This document shows positions 1-6,845 of a stretch of DNA of 32,224 nucleotides, in pieces. The DNA lies in assembly GCA_028282925.1 (NCBI GenBank), contig JANQGV010000019.1, positions 1 through 32,224 on the forward strand, read 5' to 3'. The position numbers and the translations under genes are program-made. The notes beneath the pieces were generated by a model. The model was not told the origin of the DNA. It ran no database searches and saw only the letters and a list, made by a program, of their open reading frames with translations. Origin of the DNA: Thermodesulfobacteriota bacterium. Lineage in GTDB: Bacteria > Desulfobacterota > WTBG01 > CAIYCZ01 > CAIRTM01. Each line of letters starts with the position of its first letter. The stretch's first letter is position 1.

Positions 1-2
1 TC

Positions 3-1694
3 GCCTTCACCGAAGGCATCACGTTTGACTTCCCCGGAATTAAGGGCCCCCTGCTTTTTATCATTATGGACGGCGTGGGCATCTACCGCACCAAAAAAGA
101 CGGCTATCCCGGAAATGCGGTCGAGCTGGCCCAGCCGCCGACTCTCAACAAACTGCTTGCGGAACAAAAGATTGCAACAAAGCTTAAAGCCCACGGCACC
201 GCCGTAGGCCTGCCCAGCGACGACGACCAGGGCAACAGCGAAGTCGGCCACAATGCCTTCGGCGCCGGGCGGGTGTTTGCCCAGGGTGCCCGTCTGGTGG
301 ATGATGCCATCGACAGCGGCAAGCTGTTTAACTCACAGTTGTGGAAGGACGTGGTTGCCAATGCCCTGGAACACGGAACGCCGGTCCACTTCATCGGGCT
401 GCTCTCCGACGGCAACGTACACAGCCACATCAACCACCTCATGGCCCTGATCGGATCCTGCGATGAAGCCGGGGTGGAAGAGGTGTACGTGCATACCCTG
501 CTCGACGGCCGCGACGTTCCACCGCTCAGCGCCCTGCGCTACGTGGGCGAACTGGAAGACTACCTGTGGGCCTTGCGGGTACAGGGCCTTAAAAGCAACA
601 AGAAGCGCCGCTACTATATTGCATCCGGGGGCGGTCGCATGGTTACCACCATGGACCGCTATGAGGCCGACTGGAGCATTGTGGAGCGCGGTTATAACGC
701 CCACGTGCTGGGCGAGGGTCCGCTGTATCCCGACAGCTTCACGGCCATCAGTGCTCTCAGGCTGGAAAACAAGGTGGACGACCAGTACCTGCCCCACTGG
801 GTTGTGCACGACCCGGATGACGGCAGCAAGCCCATGACCGAAATGCAGGACCATCACAATGTCGTTTTCTTCAACTTCCGCGGGGACCGGGCTCTTGAAA
901 TCAGCCGGGCCTTTATCGAGGACGACTTTACGGGCTTCGAGCGTAAAAAACGGCCCGATGTGCTGTATGCCGGAATGCTTGAATATGACGGCGACACCCA
1001 CATACCGCCCAACTACCTGGTAACTCCCCCTGCAATAGACCGTACCGTTTCGGAGTATTTGGCCGACAACGGCATTACCCAGTTTGCCGTCAGCGAGACC
1101 CAGAAATTCGGCCATGTGACCTATTTCTGGAACGGCAACAACTCCTCCAAGTTTAACGACCGGACCGAGGAGTGGGTTGAAATCGAATCGGACAAAATTC
1201 CCTTTGACCAGGCCCCGCGCATGAAATCGAAGGAGATTGCCGAAAAAACAATCGAGGTGCTGCGCGAAGGCAACTTCAAATTCATACGGCTCAACTTTCC
1301 CAACGGTGACATGGTGGGACATACCGGCTCGCTGCCGGCCGCCATCGAAGCGGTTAAAGCGGTGGACGACGAGCTTGCAAACCTGCTGGCGGTGCTCGAC
1401 GAAATCGGCGGCACGGCCATTATCACAGCCGACCACGGCAACTGCGAACAGATGATAGCCGTTGATAAAAAGACCGGCAACCCCGCCATGGGTGCCGGAG
1501 GTAAATACAAACCCCTGACCAGCCATACTACCAACCCGGTGCCGTTCATCATCTACGGCCCCGACACGGATCGTTATGAGCTCAACACCGCCCTGGAAGA
1601 GCCGGGGCTGGGCAATATTGCGGCAACCGTTTTACTGCTGCTGGGGTTTGAAAAACCGGAAGAGTATTTTGATCCGATTATTACGGTTAAATAA
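3..1694 (+). CDS. gpmI: 2,3-bisphosphoglycerate-independent phosphoglycerate mutase (5' end outside window)
   Basis: The enzyme interconverts 3- and 2-phosphoglycerate in glycolysis and gluconeogenesis, in the cytoplasm, with two metal ions and a phosphoserine intermediate. The frame is open from the first bases of the window and encodes about 20 residues ahead of the first ATG at 66, so that ATG is internal: it lies in the metal-binding IIMDGVG segment. Other family signatures are QGNSEVGHNAFGAGR (phosphoserine site), HTLLDGRDVPP, the late metal-binding ITADHGN and the TSHTTNPVPFI segment near the C-terminus. About 563 residues are visible, so only a few N-terminal residues are missing. A receiver gene follows 26 bp downstream on the same strand and may be co-transcribed. 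Confidence 0.96.
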   Translation, partial: AFTEGITFDFPGIKGPLLFIIMDGVGIYRTKKDGYPGNAVELAQPPTLNKLLAEQKIATKLKAHGTAVGLPSDDDQGNSEVGHNAFGAGRVFAQGARLVDDAIDSGKLFNSQLWKDVVANALEHGTPVHFIGLLSDGNVHSHINHLMALIGSCDEAGVEEVYVHTLLDGRDVPPLSALRYVGELEDYLWALRVQGLKSNKKRRYYIASGGGRMVTTMDRYEADWSIVERGYNAHVLGEGPLYPDSFTAISALRLENKVDDQYLPHWVVHDPDDGSKPMTEMQDHHNVVFFNFRGDRALEISRAFIEDDFTGFERKKRPDVLYAGMLEYDGDTHIPPNYLVTPPAIDRTVSEYLADNGITQFAVSETQKFGHVTYFWNGNNSSKFNDRTEEWVEIESDKIPFDQAPRMKSKEIAEKTIEVLREGNFKFIRLNFPNGDMVGHTGSLPAAIEAVKAVDDELANLLAVLDEIGGTAIITADHGNCEQMIAVDKKTGNPAMGAGGKYKPLTSHTTNPVPFIIYGPDTDRYELNTALEEPGLGNIAATVLLLLGFEKPEEYFDPIITVK

Positions 1695-1697
1695 ACA

Positions 1698-1715
1698 CCT
1701 GTCAAACAGGAGAGG
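1698..1715 (+). promoter_or_regulatory. Hairpin overlapping the Shine-Dalgarno site of the receiver gene
   Basis: A perfect 5-bp inverted repeat (CCTGT, loop CAA, ACAGG; 1698-1710) runs into the ribosome-binding sequence AGGAGAGG (1708-1715) of the gene starting at 1721. Pairing would hide the first bases of the site. The stem is short, so it may only tune initiation. No T-run follows, so it is not an intrinsic terminator. Confidence 0.3.
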
Positions 1716-1720
1716 AACAT

Positions 1721-2155
1721 ATGAACATACTGATTGTTGACGACAGCCGCTCGGCCCGCACACATATATCAAACGTTCTGGTACGCTACGGAAACTGCGA
1801 CTTTGCCGTTAACGGTGCCGAGGCGGTTGAACGCTTTTCAGCCGCCCTTGAAAGCGGAACGCCGTACGACTTGATCATTATGGATATCGTTATGCCGGAA
1901 ATGGACGGTTTTGCAGCGGCCGAAAAGATCAACCGGATTCAGGAAGAAAAAAACATTGATGCCGCGCAGCTCTCGAAAATGATCATGCTTTCGGGACAGG
2001 ACGACCCCGAGCACATGCTCAAGGCCCATTTTGAGACCGGCGTGGAGCACTACATAACCAAGCCCTTTGAAGAAAAAACCCTGGTTGAAGCATTGACCAA
2101 TCTGGGCCTGATTGAAGCGCCCATTGACTTGGAAGAACCCCTATGCAAAACGTGA
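1721..2155 (+). CDS. CheY-like single-domain response regulator
   Basis: A stand-alone receiver domain of 144 residues with no output domain. It has the acidic pair in ILIVDDSRSART, the phospho-acceptor aspartate in LIIMDIVMPEMDGF, the conserved serine region IMLSGQDD and the KPF lysine motif (YITKPFEE). Such proteins act by phosphorylation-dependent binding to a partner, such as the flagellar switch, CheD or a phosphatase. The start has a strong AGGAGAGG site. The 3' end overlaps the following cheD start, so the two are translationally coupled. No chemotaxis kinase or receptor lies in the window, so the phosphodonor is unknown. Confidence 0.9.
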   Translation: MNILIVDDSRSARTHISNVLVRYGNCDFAVNGAEAVERFSAALESGTPYDLIIMDIVMPEMDGFAAAEKINRIQEEKNIDAAQLSKMIMLSGQDDPEHMLKAHFETGVEHYITKPFEEKTLVEALTNLGLIEAPIDLEEPLCKT

Positions 2156-2649
2156 TGCACAAGTACCCCGAAGTGCCCGCCTACTTTCTGAAAATCGGAG
2201 AGGGGGGCATATTCGACCAGCCGTCGGTTATTTCAACGGTTCTGGGTTCCTGTGTCACCGTGACCTTTCACTGTGCCCGCACAAAAACCGGGGCGCTGTT
2301 TCACGCAATACTTCCCAAATTACGCACCTATGAAAAAAAACCGGATGACGTAAATCCCTACAAGTATGTAGACTCGGCCATCATCTGCCTGCACCGGAGC
2401 TTGAAAGCCCGGGGTATTCGAATGGCCGATGTTGAAACCAAGGTGTTCGGGGGGGCCGGCATCCTGCTCGAAGGCCAACTCAGCAGCGGGCAAGCCAACG
2501 TGAAGGTCGCCTTTGAAACCCTGGCCGCATTGAAAATGAAGGTGCTGGCAACCGATGTGGGGGGCGACAGGGGCAGGCGGCTGGTGTTTATCTCCCATAC
2601 CGGCGAGGTGTACATCAGGACCCACAGTAAAAACCTCCAAAACACCTAA
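2143..2649 (+). CDS. cheD: CheD, chemoreceptor glutamine deamidase
   Basis: CheD deamidates glutamines on methyl-accepting chemotaxis proteins and in some species interacts with CheC/CheY-P. The 168-residue product has the catalytic Cys37 in VLGSCVTV and His54 in LFHAILPK, with the family's 17-residue spacing. The KVFGGAGILL segment matches the family's GGA motif, and the C-terminal DVGGDRGRRLVFISHTGEV corresponds to the GGNxGRxV region. The start at 2143 is preceded by GGAAG and overlaps the receiver gene by 13 bases. An alternative ATG at 2155 would form a TGATG junction but lacks a ribosome site. The pairing with a lone CheY suggests a receptor-modification module regulated by that receiver, which is an inference. 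Confidence 0.9.
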   Translation: MQNVMHKYPEVPAYFLKIGEGGIFDQPSVISTVLGSCVTVTFHCARTKTGALFHAILPKLRTYEKKPDDVNPYKYVDSAIICLHRSLKARGIRMADVETKVFGGAGILLEGQLSSGQANVKVAFETLAALKMKVLATDVGGDRGRRLVFISHTGEVYIRTHSKNLQNT

Positions 2650-2765
2650 ATAACCACTTTAACACTATCTGTTTTTCTAGCTGAGATAATTGTGCAGACT
2701 GCGTCCGCGGTTGCCCGGTTATACAATATAATTTGAAATGCTCTGGAAATCTGTCTGAACAACCT

Positions 2766-2998
2766 GAGACTGCTGGAGGATGTTCAGATTCAAGGCGCGC
2801 GAAACTCTGAGGTGGCAACATACAACCGCGTAGCGGTTGGTGATTTCCCTGAAAAAGGAAAACACCGAGCACGAATGTGCGTTGTTTCCTTCAACAGGAA
2901 AATCTTTTTTTCCTGTTGATCCTTTGGCGTACTTGCCTGTACGCTGCAGTGACGAAGGGTGAGCGCAACGAAGGAGATGAGCATTCTACGGCAGTCTC
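2766..2998. repeat. R1 repeat, copy A, interrupted by a palindrome-rich insert
   Basis: This is the first of several copies of an R1 element (others at 9518, 14178, 14328 and 21677). It opens with GAGACTG and ends with GGCAGTCTC, so the ends are inverted repeats, and it shares the core TTCAGATTCAAGGCGCGCGA and GCAGTGACGAAGGGTGAG. About 115 bp without counterpart in the other copies separates the two halves (about 2812-2926). That insert contains a perfect hairpin with arms CAACAGGAAAA and TTTTCCTGTTG separated by T-rich sequence. No transposase is encoded. Nothing else is recognised in the 386-bp gap after cheD. Confidence 0.75.
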
Positions 2999-3000
2999 AT

Positions 3001-3031
3001 AAAAAAAACGGCCCGAAGAGGTCGTTTTTTT
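3001..3031 (-). terminator. Bidirectional intrinsic terminator
   Basis: A tract of eight A (3001-3008) precedes the stem CGGCC/GGTCG (3009-3013 and 3020-3024), and seven T follow (3025-3031). Read on the minus strand it ends the ychJ-like gene 5 bp after its stop codon. Read on the plus strand it would stop anything coming through the cheD region. Confidence 0.75.
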
Positions 3032-3035
3032 GTTT

Positions 3036-3524
3036 CTATTTTCCGCAACACTTCTTGTATTTTTTCCCGCTGCCGCACGGGCAGGGTTCATTGCGCCCGA
3101 TTTTGGGCGTGGACCTGATGTACTGCTTGGGCTTGACCGGCTCTCCGTCGGTGAAATACCAGACATCGTCGTCTTTTACAAAATGGCCCAGTTCATGGTG
3201 GGTCTTTTTTTCGCCGTTCTCGCAAAAATGGGCGATGAATTCGACCTTGCCGGCATCATCCTCAGGTCCGCCTTCGATTGTGTCTACAATCTCAAGGCCG
3301 TGCCACTCAGAAGTCTCCGACCAGCTACGGATACTCTCATCATCCAGCTCTTTGCGCAGTTCCGGGTGAGTAGTATCAACAATATACTGAACGTTTGTCC
3401 TGGCATAGGCGGTGTAGCGCGAGCGCATCAGCGCTTCGGCGGTTTGGGCCGTCTTTTCTCCGTTAATAATCGGTTCACAGCACTGGTCAAATGCTTGTTC
3501 GGACCCGCACGGGCATAGTTCCAT
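3036..3524 (-). CDS. YchJ/UPF0225-family SEC-C protein
   Basis: A 162-residue protein with a zinc-binding SEC-C motif at each end: LCPCGS...QCC near the N-terminus and [15 protein letters not shown] at the C-terminus. The middle (MRSRYTAYA, then the NTF2-like YIVDTTHPE...FIAHFCENG) is the YchJ domain. Its molecular role is not established; the SEC-C motif elsewhere (SecA tail) binds zinc and helps protein-protein contacts. The start at 3524 is chosen because AGGAGG lies just upstream and the family begins at this CPCGS; the frame stays open 15 codons further without such support. It is a single gene with its own terminator. Confidence 0.88.
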   Translation of the reverse strand: MELCPCGSEQAFDQCCEPIINGEKTAQTAEALMRSRYTAYARTNVQYIVDTTHPELRKELDDESIRSWSETSEWHGLEIVDTIEGGPEDDAGKVEFIAHFCENGEKKTHHELGHFVKDDDVWYFTDGEPVKPKQYIRSTPKIGRNEPCPCGSGKKYKKCCGK

Positions 3525-3688
3525 GAGCAGCCTCCTGAGAGAGTCAATAGGTGATTCTTTGTGAGTCAACCAAGATATACAATACCTTCTTTCCTGTCAA
3601 TGAAAAATCGGATGCCCGGGCCGCCACCCCCTGCGTATCAGTTTTGTAAAGCTAAAACAAACAGTTAGAAAACATTTTATAAAATTAC

Positions 3689-3718
3689 TTAAAGTGTGTT
3701 ATACTATGTGGATATAAT
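3689..3718 (+). promoter_or_regulatory. Candidate sigma-70 promoter of the PanP-like gene
   Basis: TATAAT at 3713-3718 has a weak -35-like TTAAAG at 3689-3694 with an 18-bp spacer. A second -10-like TATACT lies at 3700-3705. A transcript from about 3725 would make the first in-frame ATG (3728) almost leaderless, which supports initiation at 3755. Confidence 0.4.
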
Positions 3719-3754
3719 TCGTTTTCTATGCAGACTCATATAAAGGCATACGGT

Positions 3755-5473
3755 ATGGAATCGCTGAAGCTTGTCGGAACTGAAAAGTCGAAAAGAATTG
3801 AAAACTCTCTTGAACATCTCAAAAAACTGTTTATCATGCCCGACTCCTCGGATAAATTCATGGAGTTCGGGGTACACCTGCTCGACCTGATTCATGACTT
3901 TTTCCAGAAACAGGGCGGTATCCATTCTTCCATTTCCATCGAAGAACTGCGCAAAATCTTCAGTGAAATCGATATTCCCGAACGTCCCGAGCTTATCAGG
4001 GATGTGCTTGATGAAATCAAGCACAACGTTATCAACCATTCGGTAAAGGTCTCCAACCCCTATTACATCGGACACATGACCTCTGCCATACCCTACTTTA
4101 TGATCCTGCTTGAAATGATTGCGGTCAGCCTGAACCAGAACCAGGTAAAAATTGAAACCGCCAAGGCCTCCTCCTTTGTGGAGCGCGAATTCCTGAGCTG
4201 GATCCACCGCCTGGTCTATCAGAAACATGAAGAATTTTACACCCGCAACATCCAGAACCATCGCATTTCCATGGGTGTCATCACCTCCGACGGCACCCTT
4301 GCCAACCTCACGGCCCTGAACCTCGCCCTGGCAAAAGCGTTTCCCCAGGACGGAAAACGGTTCAGCGGCGTACGCAAGGAGGGCTTGGTGCAGGCCCTGC
4401 AGCATTACGGTTACCGTCAGGCGGTGGTACTGGTTTCCACCCGCGGGCACTATTCGCTCCGCAAGGCCGGTACACTGCTGGGCATCGGGTCAAAGGCGGT
4501 CATCGGCATACCCGTACACCCCTGCTCCAACCAGATAAACATCAATAAGCTGTGGGAGACCGTTAACAAAATCCGCCAGAAGGACAAAGCCGTGGGCATG
4601 CCCACCAAATTCATGGCCGTGGTCGGCATAGCCGGCACAACCGAAACCGGCAATATCGACGACCTCGAAGAGCTTGCCCGCATAGCCCGCAAGCTCGGCG
4701 CCCACTACCATGTCGATGCGGCCTGGGGCGGTGGCGCATTGCTGATGGACGGCGGCAAAGCAATGCTGCGGGGTATTGCCAAGGCCGATTCAGTGACCCT
4801 CGACGCCCATAAGCTGCTGTACGCACCCAACTCCATGGGCGTGTGCCTGTTTAAAGAGCCGCACGATTCCAAGTTTCTGCACCATACCTCCAACTATATT
4901 ATTCGCAAAGGGTCGGTGGACCAGGGGCGTTTTACCCTGGAAGGCTCGCGCCCGTTTGCCTGCCTGAAACCCTGGGCCGCCATGAAAATCCTGGGCAGCA
5001 ATGGATACCGGTCCGTGTTTGAACATGCCCGCAATTTGCAAAACACCTTTATCCAGCTTGTAAAAGAGGACCCGCACCTTGAACTGCTCAACGATCCGGA
5101 GCTGTTTATCATCAACTACCGCTTTGTTCCCCTTGAGCTGGCCCGGCTCCTCGACCGCCTGATGCAGAAGCCCAAACGCAATGCAGCCGCCATTACCGAT
5201 GTCAACAAGATCATTAACAAGCTGAACATCGAACTGCACAAAACCATCCGCAAACACGATATGTCGTTCGTATCCCGGACCATTCTGGAATCAACGGGAT
5301 ACGCTCCGCGCCGAATCGTGGTGCTGCGGGCCATAACCGTCAACCCGCTTACCGAAACCTACATGCTGGAACAGATCCTGAGCGACCACCGCGAAATGGG
5401 CGTTGAACTCTGGAACCAGTTTAAAGCCGGCCGCAAACACACCCTGCCCCGCTCCATCCAGGGCGCTTTCTAA
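3755..5473 (+). CDS. panP: PLP-dependent group II decarboxylase, PanP-like (probable aspartate 1-decarboxylase)
   Basis: A 572-residue pyridoxal-phosphate enzyme of the glutamate/aspartate decarboxylase fold. Family features are NPYYIGHMTSAIPYF, SDGTLANLTAL, the cofactor aspartate in HVDAAWGGG (D321) and the Schiff-base lysine in SVTLDAHK (K353). The GHMTSA and AGTTETGNID stretches resemble PanP proteins, which make beta-alanine from aspartate for pantothenate synthesis in bacteria lacking PanD. A glutamate or aromatic amino acid decarboxylase role remains possible. ATG 3755 is chosen because TAAAGG lies upstream; an in-frame ATG at 3728 has no such site. The gene stands alone with its own candidate promoter. 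No pantothenate gene lies in the window, so the pathway assignment is by family resemblance only. Confidence 0.78.
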   Translation: MESLKLVGTEKSKRIENSLEHLKKLFIMPDSSDKFMEFGVHLLDLIHDFFQKQGGIHSSISIEELRKIFSEIDIPERPELIRDVLDEIKHNVINHSVKVSNPYYIGHMTSAIPYFMILLEMIAVSLNQNQVKIETAKASSFVEREFLSWIHRLVYQKHEEFYTRNIQNHRISMGVITSDGTLANLTALNLALAKAFPQDGKRFSGVRKEGLVQALQHYGYRQAVVLVSTRGHYSLRKAGTLLGIGSKAVIGIPVHPCSNQININKLWETVNKIRQKDKAVGMPTKFMAVVGIAGTTETGNIDDLEELARIARKLGAHYHVDAAWGGGALLMDGGKAMLRGIAKADSVTLDAHKLLYAPNSMGVCLFKEPHDSKFLHHTSNYIIRKGSVDQGRFTLEGSRPFACLKPWAAMKILGSNGYRSVFEHARNLQNTFIQLVKEDPHLELLNDPELFIINYRFVPLELARLLDRLMQKPKRNAAAITDVNKIINKLNIELHKTIRKHDMSFVSRTILESTGYAPRRIVVLRAITVNPLTETYMLEQILSDHREMGVELWNQFKAGRKHTLPRSIQGAF

Positions 5474-5862
5474 AGCCCACAAAGGGGCACAGCGCCGCAT
5501 CAGGCAAAGTCCGCCTTAATCAGCTTATTTTCGATAAAAAACGACTTATGAACAAAAGGTGTTTTTGCTTTTTCCCCCGGACGAACACCCCCAAATTCAG
5601 GACAGATGATCAACAGGGAAGGGTTACTATTTGCCTTTTTTTAAATATTTATGCATTTTCTTGAAAATTATTTCGATTTTTTCAAAAAATACCCCATTTA
5701 GGGTATTTACAAATGTTTTTTAATTTTTATATTAATAATAAATATACAGTCGTATAAAATAGGGCATCAACCAACAACTTTTTAGGTATTTCATTGGTTG
5801 CGCAGAGGTATTGAGAGCGCCTCTTTATACGATAATTATTACTTATTTCATCAGATAAAAAA
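5474..5862. other. AT-rich intergenic region with two inverted repeats
   Basis: No gene is seen in this 389-bp gap. It is AT-rich and holds a perfect 8-bp inverted repeat (AAATACCC at 5687-5694, GGGTATTT at 5701-5708). A 7-bp inverted repeat follows (CAACCAA at 5768-5774, TTGGTTG at 5794-5800). TTTACA at 5706-5711 followed by TA-rich DNA could be a promoter for the PilZ gene, which would make the first palindrome a candidate operator and the second a leader hairpin. This is inference. Confidence 0.35.
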
Positions 5863-6249
5863 ATGCGACTGGAACGCCGCGAGCACATCAGGTTTTTACC
5901 TGAGGATAATGCTTTTATTGCCCTGGGAACCGAAATTCCCAAGCTCGGCAGAATTGCAAATATCAGCATGGGCGGGGCCTCTTTCGAGTACATCTACCAT
6001 AAAAACCTGTCCCATGACAGTGGCTGCAATGCCGATATATTCATGTCCCCCAACTCGTTCCACCTGCCCGACATTCCCTGCAAAATCGTATACGACGTAC
6101 CGGTTTCGCCCGATGACTCCCCTTTTACCCTGGCCCGATCGGTGCCGACCAGGCGTTGCGGTATCGAATTTGAGCAACTCAACGATAACACCTCGACAGA
6201 TCTTCTGTATTTTCTTAAAAACTATACATCCGGCATACTGCTGTCCTAA
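5863..6249 (+). CDS. PilZ-domain protein (probable c-di-GMP receptor)
   Basis: A 128-residue single-domain protein. It has the PilZ RxxxR motif (R6-EHI-R10) and the second c-di-GMP motif N-x-S-x-x-G (N33 to G38, in ANISMGGASF). A C-terminal segment, RCGIEFEQLND, matches the usual last strand of the PilZ barrel. Both nucleotide-binding motifs are intact, so it should bind c-di-GMP, probably as an adaptor since no output domain is attached. No diguanylate cyclase or phosphodiesterase lies nearby. The start is the only plausible ATG, although the ribosome site is weak (A-rich stretch). Confidence 0.85.
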   Translation: MRLERREHIRFLPEDNAFIALGTEIPKLGRIANISMGGASFEYIYHKNLSHDSGCNADIFMSPNSFHLPDIPCKIVYDVPVSPDDSPFTLARSVPTRRCGIEFEQLNDNTSTDLLYFLKNYTSGILLS

Positions 6250-6344
6250 AAGGCACCCATAAACAACAGATCACATGTGCAGCCGTGCCTGTATGTTTTT
6301 GAAACTATTGGTGCCTGTTGCGGGTTAATACGTATATACTAAGA

Positions 6345-6480
6345 ATAGACAGGGGTGCATCAACTCCCGCGTTGAGCAACAGCATACGGGGCACATGGCT
6401 GACAGGTCTGATGCGGCATACCGTTACAGACCAGGCAAATATCCTACCGCAGAGCGGGAGGCATTAGATAACCCCTCAGA
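6345..6480 (+). ncRNA. Candidate structured RNA (family not recognised)
   Basis: Nested helices can be drawn by eye: AGGGGT 6351-6356 with ACCCCT 6471-6476; CTCCCGC 6364-6370 with GCGGGAG 6454-6460; and an inner arm GGTCTG 6405-6410 with CAGACC 6427-6432, capped by GCGG/CCGT. A -10-like TATACT lies at 6335-6340, so a transcript could begin near 6347. CCCTC-A-GAGGG at 6472-6482 could form instead of the outer helix, as in a switch. There is no open reading frame. I could not match it to GEMM, cobalamin, TPP, SRP or tmRNA signatures. 6S RNA is possible but unproven. Confidence 0.35.
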
Positions 6481-6520
6481 GGGAACTAAAAAGATTACAA
6501 AAAGTATTTACCTTTAATAA

Positions 6521-6770
6521 GTTACGGACTTTCTTAATCCCTTTGCAACGCAGCCGAGTGCAACGATTTCAGACGGGATAAGGGGCGACATGTTTGAGTC
6601 ACGGCCTGCCGGGACGAGTTTGTTGCCCCGCCGGATGAAATCGTGCCGCGAGGGCATCCCGACTTTCAGGAGGGACAAGTTGCAGGGCGCCCTTTCTTTT
6701 CCCCCTTTTCTTTGGAGCGAGCAAAGAAAAGGGGTTGAAGACGCGTAGCGTCTTATAAACGTATTCTTCC
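6521..6770. repeat. R2 repeat, copy 1 (long imperfect palindrome)
   Basis: This copy shares extended blocks with 9121-9440 and 30594-31010, including GCAACGCAGCCGAGTGCAAC, the GGGGCGACATGT block and AATCGTGCCGCGAGGG. Its left part is a large imperfect hairpin (GATTTCAGACGG and GGGGCGACA pairing with TGTTGCCCC and GATGAAATC). Its right part is a second hairpin (CCCCTTTTCTTTG with CAAAGAAAAGGGG) followed by GACGCGTAGCGTC. No protein is encoded. It lies between the candidate RNA and the beta-propeller gene. Confidence 0.75.
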
Positions 6771-6845
6771 CGGATCGGCAGAACCTCTCCGGGTCCACCG
6801 CCAGATGCGGGGGATTTATTAACATGTTAATCGAAGGAGCAAAAC

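Noticed and set aside
333-1526. A 397-codon open frame on the minus strand inside gpmI
   Set aside because: It is antisense to a gene with full family motifs, has no ribosome site and no recognisable product; it reflects codon bias of gpmI.
6345-6480. c-di-GMP-I (GEMM) or other known riboswitch, or SRP/tmRNA
   Set aside because: The conserved GEMM core, the SRP GGAAGGAAGCA-type loop and a tmRNA tag frame were looked for and are absent; only an unnamed structured RNA is claimed.
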